Of a DNA stretch of 64,000 nucleotides, positions 52,333-61,373 are shown one piece after another. Numbering within the stretch: position 1 is the stretch's first letter; each line of letters begins with the position of its first letter. The notes under the pieces are model-generated. The model did not search any database. It was not told the DNA's origin and saw only the letters and a program-made list of their open reading frames with translations. Position numbers and translations under genes: made by a program. Source of the DNA: Hymenobacter ginkgonis (GTDB lineage: Bacteria; Bacteroidota; Bacteroidia; Cytophagales; Hymenobacteraceae); contig NZ_WQKZ01000002.1 in assembly GCF_009755225.1 (NCBI RefSeq), positions 1 to 64,000 on the forward strand, read 5' to 3'.

Positions 52333-53661
52333 CTACAGCGTACTTATCTTCAAGGTAATGCCGTGCAGCAGCGCTTGCCGCTCGGCCGAATCGTGGGGGC
52401 TAGACTGGCCGGTAGCCAGCCCGCCCTGCGCCTGCAACCGGCTGGCACTGACGCCCTGCTTTACAAGCTCATCCACAGCGGCCGTGGCGCGCTGCAACCC
52501 CAGCACCATGGCTTGCGGCTCCATATTAGTGGCGTGGCCCACCACCAGCAAACGAGCTTTGGGGAAGGTTTTCAGCAAGCTGGCCACATTACCGAGTTGC
52601 TGCGCGCCCTCTGCTCCAAGCCGGGCCTTGCCTGAGTCGAAGCTTAGGCGGTCGATGGCAATGTCGGCCGGGCGGGGCAGCCGGGGGTTAGCCAGCCGTT
52701 TATAGAGCAGGCTTTCGGTAGAGTTGATGCCCACCGTAAGGGTAGCACGGTCGGCAAGCTTCAGCAAAAGTGGCTGGCCTTCACCGCGCAGGTATTTGCC
52801 TAGCTCCACACTGAATTTACCCCCAATTTGGGTGGCTAGCAGGTTATTCCCTACCGTGTCAGGCAGTGAGGCCCCCATAGCCGCCGAGTGAGGGGGTAGG
52901 GCTTTGGCAACTGTAGCCGAGCTAGCCTCTTTGGCAGCCGCCACCATTGGCGCCGGCGCGGCGGCTACAGGCGCCTTGGTAAGGGGTGCTTCGATTTCGG
53001 TAGGTTGAGGAACGCGGGCAGTTTTTGTAGCGGCCAGTGCGCTTGGTTGTTGCTGGGTAGCATTGGCGGGCGTTCCTAGCAAGAAGTACAGGCCTGCGGC
53101 ACCTACCAATCCCACAGCTCCCACCACCGATAGCACCGTGGCCTTGCTGCGGCCAGCTGCCGCTAGAGCTGGCTCAGCGGTTATGTCCTGCGTTGCGGAC
53201 GCAGCTGGCACCGACTGCTGCTGTAGCCAGTTGCCGAGGGCTACTGGCTCTAAGTCATCGGTATAGGCTTTTTCACCCAGCACTGCTAGGGCAATAATAG
53301 TTAGGTAGCCCAGCAGCGTCGCCGCCGCTGCGGGCGAGCTGCTTTCCCGAACCAAAGCATCTACTTGGGGCGCTCCGAGAATTTTTTCGGCTAGGTAATG
53401 TCGGCGAGCGGGCCAGCCTAAGTCGGTACGCAGCAATTCTTCCGAGTCAGTAAGCACTTGGCTTTCGAACAGTTGCCGGCACATATCCCAGCGCGCATTC
53501 ACTTCGTCAACGGTAGTTGGCTCGCTGAGCCGCCACACTAACACAGGCACCGCGGCCGCCCAAAAACTACGCACTAGTGGCGGCGTTGCCCCCGAAACGC
53601 TAGCCAATTGGGCCAGCAATGCGTCCGATAATTGCTGGTTGATGGTAGCAAACAAGCTCAT
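52333..53661 (-). CDS. DUF937-like protein with C-terminal OmpA-like domain
   Basis: This 442-residue protein has a DUF937-like N-terminal region (about 8-150: FATINQQLSDALLAQLASVSGATPPL). A membrane helix lies at about 168-190 (ATVLSVVGAVGLVGAAGLYFLL), a long Ala/Pro linker follows, and an OmpA-like domain occupies about 330-442 (DIAIDRLSFDSGKARLGAEG, VVGHATNMEPQAMVLGLQRA). The HTD and NxxLSxxRA motifs that bind peptidoglycan are changed, so binding is uncertain. Start 53661 was chosen; 53670 is also possible and longer starts lack support. Confidence 0.8.
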   Translation of the reverse strand: MSLFATINQQLSDALLAQLASVSGATPPLVRSFWAAAVPVLVWRLSEPTTVDEVNARWDMCRQLFESQVLTDSEELLRTDLGWPARRHYLAEKILGAPQVDALVRESSSPAAAATLLGYLTIIALAVLGEKAYTDDLEPVALGNWLQQQSVPAASATQDITAEPALAAAGRSKATVLSVVGAVGLVGAAGLYFLLGTPANATQQQPSALAATKTARVPQPTEIEAPLTKAPVAAAPAPMVAAAKEASSATVAKALPPHSAAMGASLPDTVGNNLLATQIGGKFSVELGKYLRGEGQPLLLKLADRATLTVGINSTESLLYKRLANPRLPRPADIAIDRLSFDSGKARLGAEGAQQLGNVASLLKTFPKARLLVVGHATNMEPQAMVLGLQRATAAVDELVKQGVSASRLQAQGGLATGQSSPHDSAERQALLHGITLKISTL

Positions 53662-53957
53662 AAATTGCATAATCTGTGCTAGGCAGAAGATAGAGTGCCG
53701 ACCACCTGGGCCAGGCGTTGCGCTGCCTAAGACAGCAGTTGGGAAAGCCACTGCCTTAAGCAAGCGGCTATCAACTAGGCCCCAGTAGGTATTGCGCCAC
53801 AAGGAGTTCAATGCCCTTGTTCTTACCCCACAAAATTACCAGCCCGCCCAGCGAGCGTTGGCTGCGTTTAGGTCAAACTGGCAGGGGTAGCGTTGAATGA
53901 TGGCAATTCGTTGCTGAATGAAGCAAGGGTATTATTCTTGGTCGTCATTGAACAAAA

Positions 53958-53992
53958 AAATCCCTGACTGCTAAAAAAGCAATCAGGGATTT
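53958..53992 (-). terminator. Intrinsic terminator after the emrB-type gene
   Basis: A 15-bp stem with one mismatch (53958-53972 and 53978-53992; arm AAATCCCTGACTGCT) is followed on the minus strand by TTTTTTTG. It lies about 42 bp after the efflux transporter stop. Confidence 0.9.
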
Positions 53993-54034
53993 AGGCTGGC
54001 TAGCCGCTAGCTACCAGCAACGGCCGAGCCCTAG

Positions 54035-55606
54035 TTAGTGTGCGGCGTTGAGGTCGATGGCCTCGCCACGCTTGGCACGCTTCACGAGCAAGATGAGGGG
54101 TAGGCAAGCCAGGAAAAACAAACCCAACGAGGTGAAAACCTGCGAGTAAGTAATGAGCGAAACTTGCTTCATCAGTACACCTTCGAGGGCAGCGTAGGCT
54201 TGCTGCGAGGCTTGGTTGGCAGGAAAGCCTTTGGCCATGAAGCCCTGCGTGAAAGCCTGGATGCGCTGGGCCGTCTCGGGGTTGTAGAGCGAAATGTTCG
54301 GCAGCAACGCTATGCGGTTGGCCTGGATGGTGCGCTCGAGGTACGTGCCCACAATGGCTACTCCAAACGAACCCCCAAGCTGGCGAATCATGCCGGTGAG
54401 GCCGGCGGCCTGGCCGGCATCTTTGCCCTGCAAGCCCGCGAGGCTCATGGTAGTGATGGGCAAGAAGATAAGGCCCAGCCCTACCCCCCGCACAATGAGC
54501 GGCCAGAAGAAGTCACTCTCGCCCGCGGTAGGCGAAATCTTAGCCGCCATCCAGAAGGTGAAGAAGAAGAAGATGGTGAAACCAATCGGAATCATCAGCT
54601 TCTGGGGAACGCCGGCTTGTAGCATCCGCCCAATAATAGGCATCATGAAGCCCGAGGCCAGGGCGCCTGGTAGCAACAAGTAGCCCGTTTGCTCGGCGGT
54701 GAAGCCCAGGATGCGCTGCGTGAAAATCGGGAACACGAACACCGAGGCAAACAGCCCGAAGCCCAGCACAAACGATAGGAAGGCGCCCACTGCCAAGTTG
54801 CGGCTTTTCGTGAGAATGCGCAAATCCACAATTGGCGCTTTAGCCGTGAGTTCGCGCCAGATAAAGCCGACGATGCCAATCACAGCCAGCGCCGTGAAGC
54901 TGAGAATGTAGGTGCTGTCGAACCAATCTTCCGTTTCACCCTGCTCCAGAACCAGCTGCATCGAGCCTACCCCCAAGATGAGCAGGCCAACGCCAGCCCA
55001 GTCGATTTCGCGCAACGGCTTTGGAATGGCATTTTTGATGCGCTCGGGGTCGCGAATAAAGAGGATGGTAAAAATGCTAGCCAAGATGCCTACTGGCACG
55101 TTCACGTAGAAAATCCAGGGCCAGTCGTAGTTCTCCACGATGTAGCCACCAAGGGTTGGGCCGATGGTGGGGCCGATAATCACGCCCATGCCAAACAGCG
55201 CCTGACCCAGCGGTAATTGCTTGGGCGGGAACGTATCAATGAGGATAGCTTGCGAGGTAGCCATCAGCGCCCCGCCCCCAATGCCCTGGATAAAGCGGAA
55301 AGCCACTAACTCCCACAGGTTGGTGCTCTGGCCGCAGGCCATGGAGGCCAGCGTAAAAAGTATCACCGATACCAGGTAGTAGTTTTTGCGCCCAAACTGC
55401 TCGGCCAAGAAGCCGGTCATCGGAATCACAATCACGTTGGCAATGCCGTAGCTCGCAATTACCCAGCTTACTTCCTGCTGCGTAGCCGAGAGGTTACCCA
55501 TCATCTGGGTCAGGGCCACGTTCACGATGCTGGTGTCAATCAGCTCAAGCAAACAGCAGAGAACCACCGTTATAACGATAATCCACTTTCTAAATCCGGT
55601 TTCCAT
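54035..55606 (-). CDS. DHA2-family MFS efflux transporter (EmrB-like)
   Basis: This 523-residue protein has about 14 membrane helices and the DHA2 motifs: ELIDTSIVNVALTQM in helix 1 (about 22-36), GFLAEQFGRKNYYLVSV (motif A) and GMGVIIGPTIGPTLGGYI (motif C). It would expel a drug or toxic compound using proton motive force. It forms an operon with an EmrA-like adaptor, a USP and a TolC-like protein, a complete tripartite pump. The substrate is unknown. Confidence 0.95.
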   Translation of the reverse strand: METGFRKWIIVITVVLCCLLELIDTSIVNVALTQMMGNLSATQQEVSWVIASYGIANVIVIPMTGFLAEQFGRKNYYLVSVILFTLASMACGQSTNLWELVAFRFIQGIGGGALMATSQAILIDTFPPKQLPLGQALFGMGVIIGPTIGPTLGGYIVENYDWPWIFYVNVPVGILASIFTILFIRDPERIKNAIPKPLREIDWAGVGLLILGVGSMQLVLEQGETEDWFDSTYILSFTALAVIGIVGFIWRELTAKAPIVDLRILTKSRNLAVGAFLSFVLGFGLFASVFVFPIFTQRILGFTAEQTGYLLLPGALASGFMMPIIGRMLQAGVPQKLMIPIGFTIFFFFTFWMAAKISPTAGESDFFWPLIVRGVGLGLIFLPITTMSLAGLQGKDAGQAAGLTGMIRQLGGSFGVAIVGTYLERTIQANRIALLPNISLYNPETAQRIQAFTQGFMAKGFPANQASQQAYAALEGVLMKQVSLITYSQVFTSLGLFFLACLPLILLVKRAKRGEAIDLNAAH

Positions 55607-55614
55607 AACTTTTT

Positions 55615-55703
55615 GAGTTATGAATTATGCGGTATGAAGCAGGAGGTATAAAAGGCCGACGTGGGCGACCAATTTATACCTCCTCCTGCATACTGCATAA
55701 CTC
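55615..55703. repeat. Long intergenic inverted repeat between emrA-type and emrB-type genes
   Basis: Imperfect arms starting GAGTTATG (55615-55650) and ending CATAACTC (55675-55703) share GCAGGAGGTATA near the inner end. The right arm overlaps the emrA-type stop codon. It may fold in the mRNA between the two genes. Confidence 0.75.
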
Positions 55704-56788
55704 TATTTTACGGCCACGATGGCGTTCACGCTCATGCCGGCCCGCAGGGGGTGCTGGGGGTCTTCCTTGTCCAACACGATTTTAACGGGCACGCGCTGGG
55801 TCACTTTCACAAAGTTGCCGCTGGCGTTGTCGGGGGGTAGCAGGGCAAAGCGAGCACCCGTAGCAGCCGACAGCGATTCGATGTGGCCTTCAAAATCTTC
55901 GCTGGGGTAGGCGTCTACTTCCAGCTTGGCTTTCTGGCCCACTTTCATTTCTTCGAGCTGGGTTTCCTTGAAGTTGGCGATAACCCAAGTTTTGCCGCTG
56001 CTTACGAGCCCGATAAGCTGCTGGCCGGGCGATACCACCTGGCCAGGCTGCACGCTTTTCTTGCTCACGATGCCATTGGCGGGGGCCAGCAGCGTGGTAT
56101 AGCTCAGCTGCAATTTGGCATTGTCCAGGTCCGACTGGCGCTGTTTTACTACGGCCTGGGCCACGGCAATTTGCTGCTGAGCGGCCACTACTTGCTGGCG
56201 AGCTACCGTTACTTGGTCTTGGGCAGTGCTTTGCTGCGCAGTGGTAGCCTTTAGGTTGGCCTGCACGGCGTCGTAGTCGCTTTGCGGAATGATGTCGTCT
56301 TTGCGAAGCTTGGTGCTACGCGCCAAGTCTTGCTGGAGGCGGGCACGGTTGGCCGAGCTCACACCGATGGTAGTTTGAGCGGTGCGCACATTGGCCTGGG
56401 CAGTGCCGACGCCGGCGCGGGCCGCCGTTACCTGCGCCTGGGCGGCTACAAGGGCTGCTTCAGCAGCGTTTACGCGCTGCTGGTAGTCCGACTTGTCGAT
56501 GGTAACGAGGGTATCGCCTTTTTTAACAACTTGGTTGTCGTTAACAAATACCTTCAGAACTGGGCCCGACACGCGCGGCAAAATCGGGTATACGTCGCCT
56601 TCTACCGAAGCATCATCGGTGCTTTCGTGGGCTTTAGCAAACTGGAGGCGCGTCCAGCCGTAGTAACCGCCAGCCAGCAACACGATGGCTAGAATGATAA
56701 ATACCAACGGGTTACGCTTCTTGGGTTCTTCGAGCGGCTCGGCAACGGCGGTAGGAACCTCTTCGTGGGTTTGGGTTGTGGTAGCCAT
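55703..56788 (-). CDS. HlyD/EmrA-family membrane-fusion adaptor
   Basis: This 361-residue protein has a cytosolic start (about 1-27) and one membrane helix (about 28-47). A barrel-sandwich region follows (VSGPVLKVFVNDNQVVKKGDTLVTID, about 73-98), then a long coiled coil (about 100-225), a second lipoyl-like part (LLAPANGIVSKKSVQPGQVVSPGQQL) and a beta-barrel. It links the EmrB-like pump to the TolC-like channel. It lies in the same operon. ATG at 56788. Confidence 0.94.
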   Translation of the reverse strand: MATTTQTHEEVPTAVAEPLEEPKKRNPLVFIILAIVLLAGGYYGWTRLQFAKAHESTDDASVEGDVYPILPRVSGPVLKVFVNDNQVVKKGDTLVTIDKSDYQQRVNAAEAALVAAQAQVTAARAGVGTAQANVRTAQTTIGVSSANRARLQQDLARSTKLRKDDIIPQSDYDAVQANLKATTAQQSTAQDQVTVARQQVVAAQQQIAVAQAVVKQRQSDLDNAKLQLSYTTLLAPANGIVSKKSVQPGQVVSPGQQLIGLVSSGKTWVIANFKETQLEEMKVGQKAKLEVDAYPSEDFEGHIESLSAATGARFALLPPDNASGNFVKVTQRVPVKIVLDKEDPQHPLRAGMSVNAIVAVK

Positions 56789-56873
56789 TTGTTAACAGGA
56801 AATTGCTGGTTTTACTTGCTAGAGGAGGGGCGGGCAGCACCGAGGTAGCTAGCCCATAACAATCAATTTAAAT

Positions 56874-57263
56874 TTATTCTCTCACGAGGAGGGTAGGGCA
56901 AGGTGCGGTGCGTACTACCACTTCGGCCGTATTGCCCATCAGAAAGCGGCTGAGGCCCGTTTGGCCGTGCGCCCCAATCACGATGAGGTCGGCGTGCTGG
57001 CGGCGGGCTTCGGCCACTATTTCGGGGGCAGCCTCGCCTTTCAGCATATTGGTGCTCACGCGATTGGCGCCGGCGGCCTGGGCCGCGGCGCGGTGCACGC
57101 TCAGTTCGGCCTCTACCCCCACCGCGAGCGGCATGGCAGGCTCCTGCACGTAAAGCAGGCGCAGCTCGGCGCCGGTGCCTACGGCCAGCGCGGCGGCATA
57201 CGCCACCAGCGCCACCGAAGCAGCCGAGAAGTCGAGCGGACAGAGGATGGTGGTGAGAGTCAT
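56874..57263 (-). CDS. Universal stress protein (UspA family)
   Basis: This 129-residue single-domain protein has TILCPLDFSAASVALVAYAAALA at the start and the nucleotide-loop GAHGQTGLSRFLMGNTAEVV (about 100-119), matching G-x2-G-x9-G with Asn where Ser or Thr is usual. USPs bind ATP or AMP and respond to stress. It lies inside the efflux operon, between tolC-type and emrA-type genes, which is not a usual place for it. Confidence 0.93.
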   Translation of the reverse strand: MTLTTILCPLDFSAASVALVAYAAALAVGTGAELRLLYVQEPAMPLAVGVEAELSVHRAAAQAAGANRVSTNMLKGEAAPEIVAEARRQHADLIVIGAHGQTGLSRFLMGNTAEVVVRTAPCPTLLVRE

Positions 57264-57278
57264 TTCTTACTGGTTACT

Positions 57279-57346
57279 GGTTAATGATGCTTGGTTATTT
57301 AATAGGAGGGTTGTTCAACCTATCCTCCTTAACCACTTATCATTAG
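57279..57346. repeat. Nested intergenic inverted repeat between usp and tolC-type genes
   Basis: An inner hairpin (AGGAGG at 57304-57309 with CCTCCT at 57324-57329, enclosing GGTTGTTCAACC) lies within an outer imperfect pair GGTTAATGAT / ATCATTAGC. Confidence 0.55.
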
Positions 57347-58714
57347 CTATTGCCAAATTTGCTCGCCGGTGGCGCGGCGCAGTTGATACTGGCCAAGGGT
57401 GTAGTTGTACATGGCTTGGGCGCGGGCCAAGCGAGCCTGGGCCAGCTGGGTTTCGGCGTCGAGCACGTCCAGGTTTTGGCCTACGCCGTAGCGGTAGCGG
57501 CCCTGGGCGCGGGTGAGGGCGTCGGTAGCCTGCGTTACTTGCTGCACTGCGTTGTTGTAGCGCGCTTGGCTAAACTCCATATTGTTGGCCGCCTGGCGCA
57601 CATCGGCCCGAATCTGCTCCTGGGTATCCTGAGTACGGGCCTGGGTAGCGCGGTAGTTGGCGGCGGCTTCTACCCGCTGCTTCTTATTCTTATTACCGTC
57701 GTAGATAGGCACCGAGAGCTGGGCTACGCCTACCGTGTTGAAGCGAATATCAGTAATTGCTACATTGGGTAGGATGTAGCCATTTTTACCACCTACCTGT
57801 GCGCCCACGCCTAACACCGGCAAGTTGCTTTTGCTGATAAGTTTGGCCTGGAGCTCGGCAGTAGCTTCGGCATCTTTAGAAAGCTTTACTTCGGGCCGGT
57901 TGGTAGCTGCTTTCGTCAGTTCCGCATCCAAGTTCACCGGCTGCGGATTGTATTCCAGGCGGCCTTTCACCGGCACATCGGCTTGCTGTGGCTTGTGCAG
58001 CAGGCGCGCCAGTTGTACTTGCTGGTTGCGGAGCTGATTTTGCAGGTCGAGCTTAGTGTTCTGGGCCTGCGTGATGCGCACGTCGGTAGTGGTCACGTCA
58101 AACTTGGTACTCACGCCGGCTTCCACCCGCTTCTCCATCTCGTTGCGGTGGGCTACTAACGACGCAATTTGCTGGTCTTGTACCCGAATGCTTTCCCGCA
58201 TAAACAGAATATTGTAATATACCTGAGCAGCGTTAAATGCTAAGTCGCGCCGGGCTACTATAATATTGTCCTGCGCCGTTTGCACCTGTGAGCGCGACAA
58301 ATCGGTAGTCGCCGCCCGCTTACCAAAATCATACAACTCATACTGCGCCGTAATGTGGGCGTCAAAGTTATTATTGGGCACAAAGGACAGTACATCATTT
58401 CCAAACGCCACTTTCGACACTGGGTCGAGGCGAGTATAGGTTGCCGTACCTGTAATCTGTGGTAGGAAGCCAGCCTGCGACTGGTTCAGGCGGCTGCTGG
58501 CCGCATTAGCCAGTTCCGTGAGGTTCGTAATACCGGGATTAGCATCGAGTACAGCCTGTACAGTGCCACCTAGGGTAAGGGAATCGCTAGCCAGCCCAAT
58601 AGCCTGGGCAGAAGCTGGAATACCGGGCTGGTTTTGGGCCAGGGCTGGCTGGGCTAACAGTGCGCCGGTTAATGACAGCCCCGCAAAACCGGCCAATTTA
58701 TATCTAGAAAACAT
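57347..58714 (-). CDS. TolC-family outer-membrane efflux protein
   Basis: This 455-residue protein starts at ATG 58714, giving the signal peptide MFSRYKLAGFAGLSLTGAL..ALAQ. Two repeated TolC helical halves follow, for example LTLGGTVQAVLDANPGITNLTEL and SQVQTAQDNIIVARRDLAFNAAQVYYNIL, and in the second half QARYNNAVQQVTQATDALTRAQGRYRYGVG. It forms the outer-membrane exit duct. It is first in the efflux operon and divergent from a sigma-54 activator. Confidence 0.95.
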   Translation of the reverse strand: MFSRYKLAGFAGLSLTGALLAQPALAQNQPGIPASAQAIGLASDSLTLGGTVQAVLDANPGITNLTELANAASSRLNQSQAGFLPQITGTATYTRLDPVSKVAFGNDVLSFVPNNNFDAHITAQYELYDFGKRAATTDLSRSQVQTAQDNIIVARRDLAFNAAQVYYNILFMRESIRVQDQQIASLVAHRNEMEKRVEAGVSTKFDVTTTDVRITQAQNTKLDLQNQLRNQQVQLARLLHKPQQADVPVKGRLEYNPQPVNLDAELTKAATNRPEVKLSKDAEATAELQAKLISKSNLPVLGVGAQVGGKNGYILPNVAITDIRFNTVGVAQLSVPIYDGNKNKKQRVEAAANYRATQARTQDTQEQIRADVRQAANNMEFSQARYNNAVQQVTQATDALTRAQGRYRYGVGQNLDVLDAETQLAQARLARAQAMYNYTLGQYQLRRATGEQIWQ

Positions 58715-58747
58715 AAGCCAAGTGGCGTAGTAGTGTGCCATGCGCTT

Positions 58748-58764
58748 ACCGAAAGTTGTGCCAA
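58748..58764 (-). promoter_or_regulatory. Possible sigma-54 promoter of the efflux operon
   Basis: The minus strand reads TTGGCACAACTTTCGGT. The -24 part TTGGCAC fits sigma-54, and the spacing to the next GG is right, but the -12 part has GG in place of GC. It lies about 34 bp upstream of the TolC-type ATG. The divergent gene encodes a sigma-54 activator. Confidence 0.35.
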
Positions 58765-58932
58765 TTGGTTATGGCAGGGCTTACTATACGTAAATCATTG
58801 TCTTTTTGAGCTATACAAATTTTTACTGTTTGTAAATCAGCACTTCAAACAATGTGTCTTTTATAGGGTTTCCTTACATATCAGGAATTACCATCATTCT
58901 ACGTGTACCGGGCTGACCATACCCCCTATGCC

Positions 58933-61092
58933 ATGGCCAATACGAACCAAGACGAAACGTTGCTGTTGCACCTCAACGAGGCCATTGCCACCATTCACGA
59001 CAAGGAAACGCTCTTTCAAGTCATCACGAATAAGCTACGGCTCATCTTTCCATTTGACCTGATTGGCATTCACGTTTTTGACAAAGAGCTGCTTAATAAG
59101 CGTTTGTTTCTGCGCAGCTACGTAGGTGGGCCAGCCGGCGCCCTACCCGTCGATGCGGCGGCCTCGTTGTTTTCGCCCATCGCCGGTTCGCCGGTCGAGC
59201 AGCTGGTAAGCAACCCGCAGGTGCTGCACATTTCGGTGAAGGACTACGCCGCCTCCTACCCTGATTTTGAGCCTTTTAACAAGCTTTGCGCACAAGGCAT
59301 TGAGTACATGACCACCGTGCCGCTGCGGCAGGCTGGCAAGCTCATGGGCTACCTCATTCTGGCAGCGGCCCGGCGCATTAGCTTCTCATCGGCCGATGAG
59401 CAATTACTCGAAAAAATAGGTTCGCTGGTGGCCGTGGCGGTGGCCAACTCACTAGCTTTCGAGGAAATAGCGCGGCGCGAAAGCGAGCGCAGCCTCCAGC
59501 TAGCCGTGACGCACGCGCTGCTCAGCATCAAGCAGCGCGAGCCGCTGTTTCGGGCAGTGGCCGAGGCACTTGGGCGGATAGTGCCGTTCGAGTACTTTGG
59601 CATTCGGGTGCAGCGTACGGGGCCAACCAAGAACTTCGAAGCCTTTGCCGAATTTTCGCGGGTAGGCGATGGCGCATTTGAAGCCCTAGCGCCCGACCGC
59701 CCCCAGCAGGAAGAACTCTCTGACAATGCAAGCCTGTACAGCCAACTCTCTGATTTGATGCAGAGTCCGGGGGTGTACGCCGGTGCCGATTTCTATGCCT
59801 TGGCCGTGCGCTACCCCCGCCTGCGCTACGTGTACGAGCACTACGGCACCCGCGCCATGCTGGTGGTGCCCATTTGGCAGCGGCCCGATAGCCAGGCCGT
59901 GCTCACACTGTCGGGCACCGATGCCAACGCCTTCAGCCCCGACAACCAGGCCACCATCCAAAGCCTGGTGCCGCAGATTGCGCTAGCGCTGGAAAACCTG
60001 TTTGCCTTCGAGCAGATTGAGGAATTGAAGGCGCAGGTCGAGCAGGAGCGCACGTATTTAATTGATGAAATCAACACCGACCGGCCCGCCGACGGCCTCA
60101 TCGGCACCAGCCCGGCCTTGCAACAAATTCGGCAGCGCATTGCGCAAGTGGCCGATACCGACGCTACCGTGCTCATTACCGGCGAAACCGGCACCGGCAA
60201 GGAAGTAGTAGCCCGTGCCCTGCACCAAGCCTCACCCCGCCACGGCCGGGCACTGGTAAAGATAAACTGCGCCGCCCTACCCGCCCAGCTGATTGAGAGT
60301 GAACTTTTTGGCCACGAAAAAGGCGCGTTTACCGGGGCCGTGGAACGGCGCATTGGCAAGTTTGAGCTAGCCGATGGCGGCACTATTTTTTTGGATGAAG
60401 TGGGCGAGCTTCCGCTCGACTTGCAAGCCAAGTTGCTGCGCGTGCTGCAAGAAAAGGAGTTTGAGCGCCTAGGCGGCAACCGCGTGCTGCACACCGACGC
60501 CCGCGTGCTGGCCGCCACCAACCGCGTGCTGGAGGAGGAAGTAAGCGCCGGCCGGTTTCGGGCCGACTTGTACTACCGCCTCAACGTGTTTCCGATTCAT
60601 TTGCTGCCCCTGCGCGAGCGCCCGCAAGACATTGCACCGCTGGTGCAGCACTACCTGGCCACGCTCAGCAAGCGGCTGGCGCGCCCGCCGCGCCCCGTGC
60701 GCCCCACCGATTTGGTGGCCCTGCAAGCCTATGCATGGCCGGGCAATATCCGCCAGCTCGAGCACGTGCTGGAACAGGCCATTATCGTGAGCCAAGGCGC
60801 GTGGCTGGAGTTTGGAGGGTTTGCGGCGAGCGCGGCGCGGCTGGCCCTACCCCCCGGCCCGGCCCAAACCGAGCCTACCCCCCTTGCCACGCCCGAGGAG
60901 CCCAACCGCGATGCGCCCCTCAAAACGTTGCGCGAGCAGGAACGCGACCACATCTTGTTGGCGCTTCACCGCACCGGCGGCCGTGTAAGCGGCGCGCAGG
61001 GCGCGGCCGTGCTGCTAGATATCAACCCCAAAACACTGGAAGCCCGTATGAAAAGGCTGGGCATCCGGCGCACGGTAGTAGCTGGAGCTTAG
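58933..61092 (+). CDS. Sigma-54-dependent activator with two GAF domains
   Basis: This 719-residue protein has two GAF domains (about 10-180 and 190-360), a coiled linker and an AAA+ domain (about 385-620). The AAA+ domain carries Walker A GETGTGKE (417-424), the sigma-54 loop GAFTGA (464-469) and Walker [15 protein letters not shown] Fis-type helix-turn-helix closes it ([17 protein letters not shown]). GAF domains sense small ligands or redox state. It is divergent from the efflux operon and probably controls it. ATG 58933 is chosen over GTG 58903. Confidence 0.95.
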   Translation: MANTNQDETLLLHLNEAIATIHDKETLFQVITNKLRLIFPFDLIGIHVFDKELLNKRLFLRSYVGGPAGALPVDAAASLFSPIAGSPVEQLVSNPQVLHISVKDYAASYPDFEPFNKLCAQGIEYMTTVPLRQAGKLMGYLILAAARRISFSSADEQLLEKIGSLVAVAVANSLAFEEIARRESERSLQLAVTHALLSIKQREPLFRAVAEALGRIVPFEYFGIRVQRTGPTKNFEAFAEFSRVGDGAFEALAPDRPQQEELSDNASLYSQLSDLMQSPGVYAGADFYALAVRYPRLRYVYEHYGTRAMLVVPIWQRPDSQAVLTLSGTDANAFSPDNQATIQSLVPQIALALENLFAFEQIEELKAQVEQERTYLIDEINTDRPADGLIGTSPALQQIRQRIAQVADTDATVLITGETGTGKEVVARALHQASPRHGRALVKINCAALPAQLIESELFGHEKGAFTGAVERRIGKFELADGGTIFLDEVGELPLDLQAKLLRVLQEKEFERLGGNRVLHTDARVLAATNRVLEEEVSAGRFRADLYYRLNVFPIHLLPLRERPQDIAPLVQHYLATLSKRLARPPRPVRPTDLVALQAYAWPGNIRQLEHVLEQAIIVSQGAWLEFGGFAASAARLALPPGPAQTEPTPLATPEEPNRDAPLKTLREQERDHILLALHRTGGRVSGAQGAAVLLDINPKTLEARMKRLGIRRTVVAGA

Positions 61093-61190
61093 CCAAGCTG
61101 CGGCCGTTTGGCGGGGGTAGGCGCTTGGCGAGAGCGCCTGCCAGCTTATTGCTTACTATATAACAGAACACGTTTAGAAGCTTAAAAGAA

Positions 61191-61251
61191 CGTCCTGCTG
61201 AGCTGGTCGAAGCATCTCGCTCGCATCATTGGGTAGCAACTCAGCAGGACG
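61191..61251. repeat. Palindromic repeat, second intergenic copy
   Basis: Arms CGTCCTGCTGAG (61191-61202) and CTCAGCAGGACG (61240-61251) are perfect. The left half continues CTGGTCGAAGCATCTC as in the copies at 2589-2681 and 47040-47080. It follows the sigma-54 activator; the rest of 61093-61373 holds no gene I can support. Confidence 0.85.
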
Positions 61252-61373
61252 CTTTTCTTAGATTTTATTAAAATCGATGCCCGCTTCCATTCGCTCTGTT
61301 GCGAGGCATGAAGTAAATCAAGTCCTATTTTGCGCTCTGTAGTATAAGTTTACCAACTTATCACAGCAGTTCT

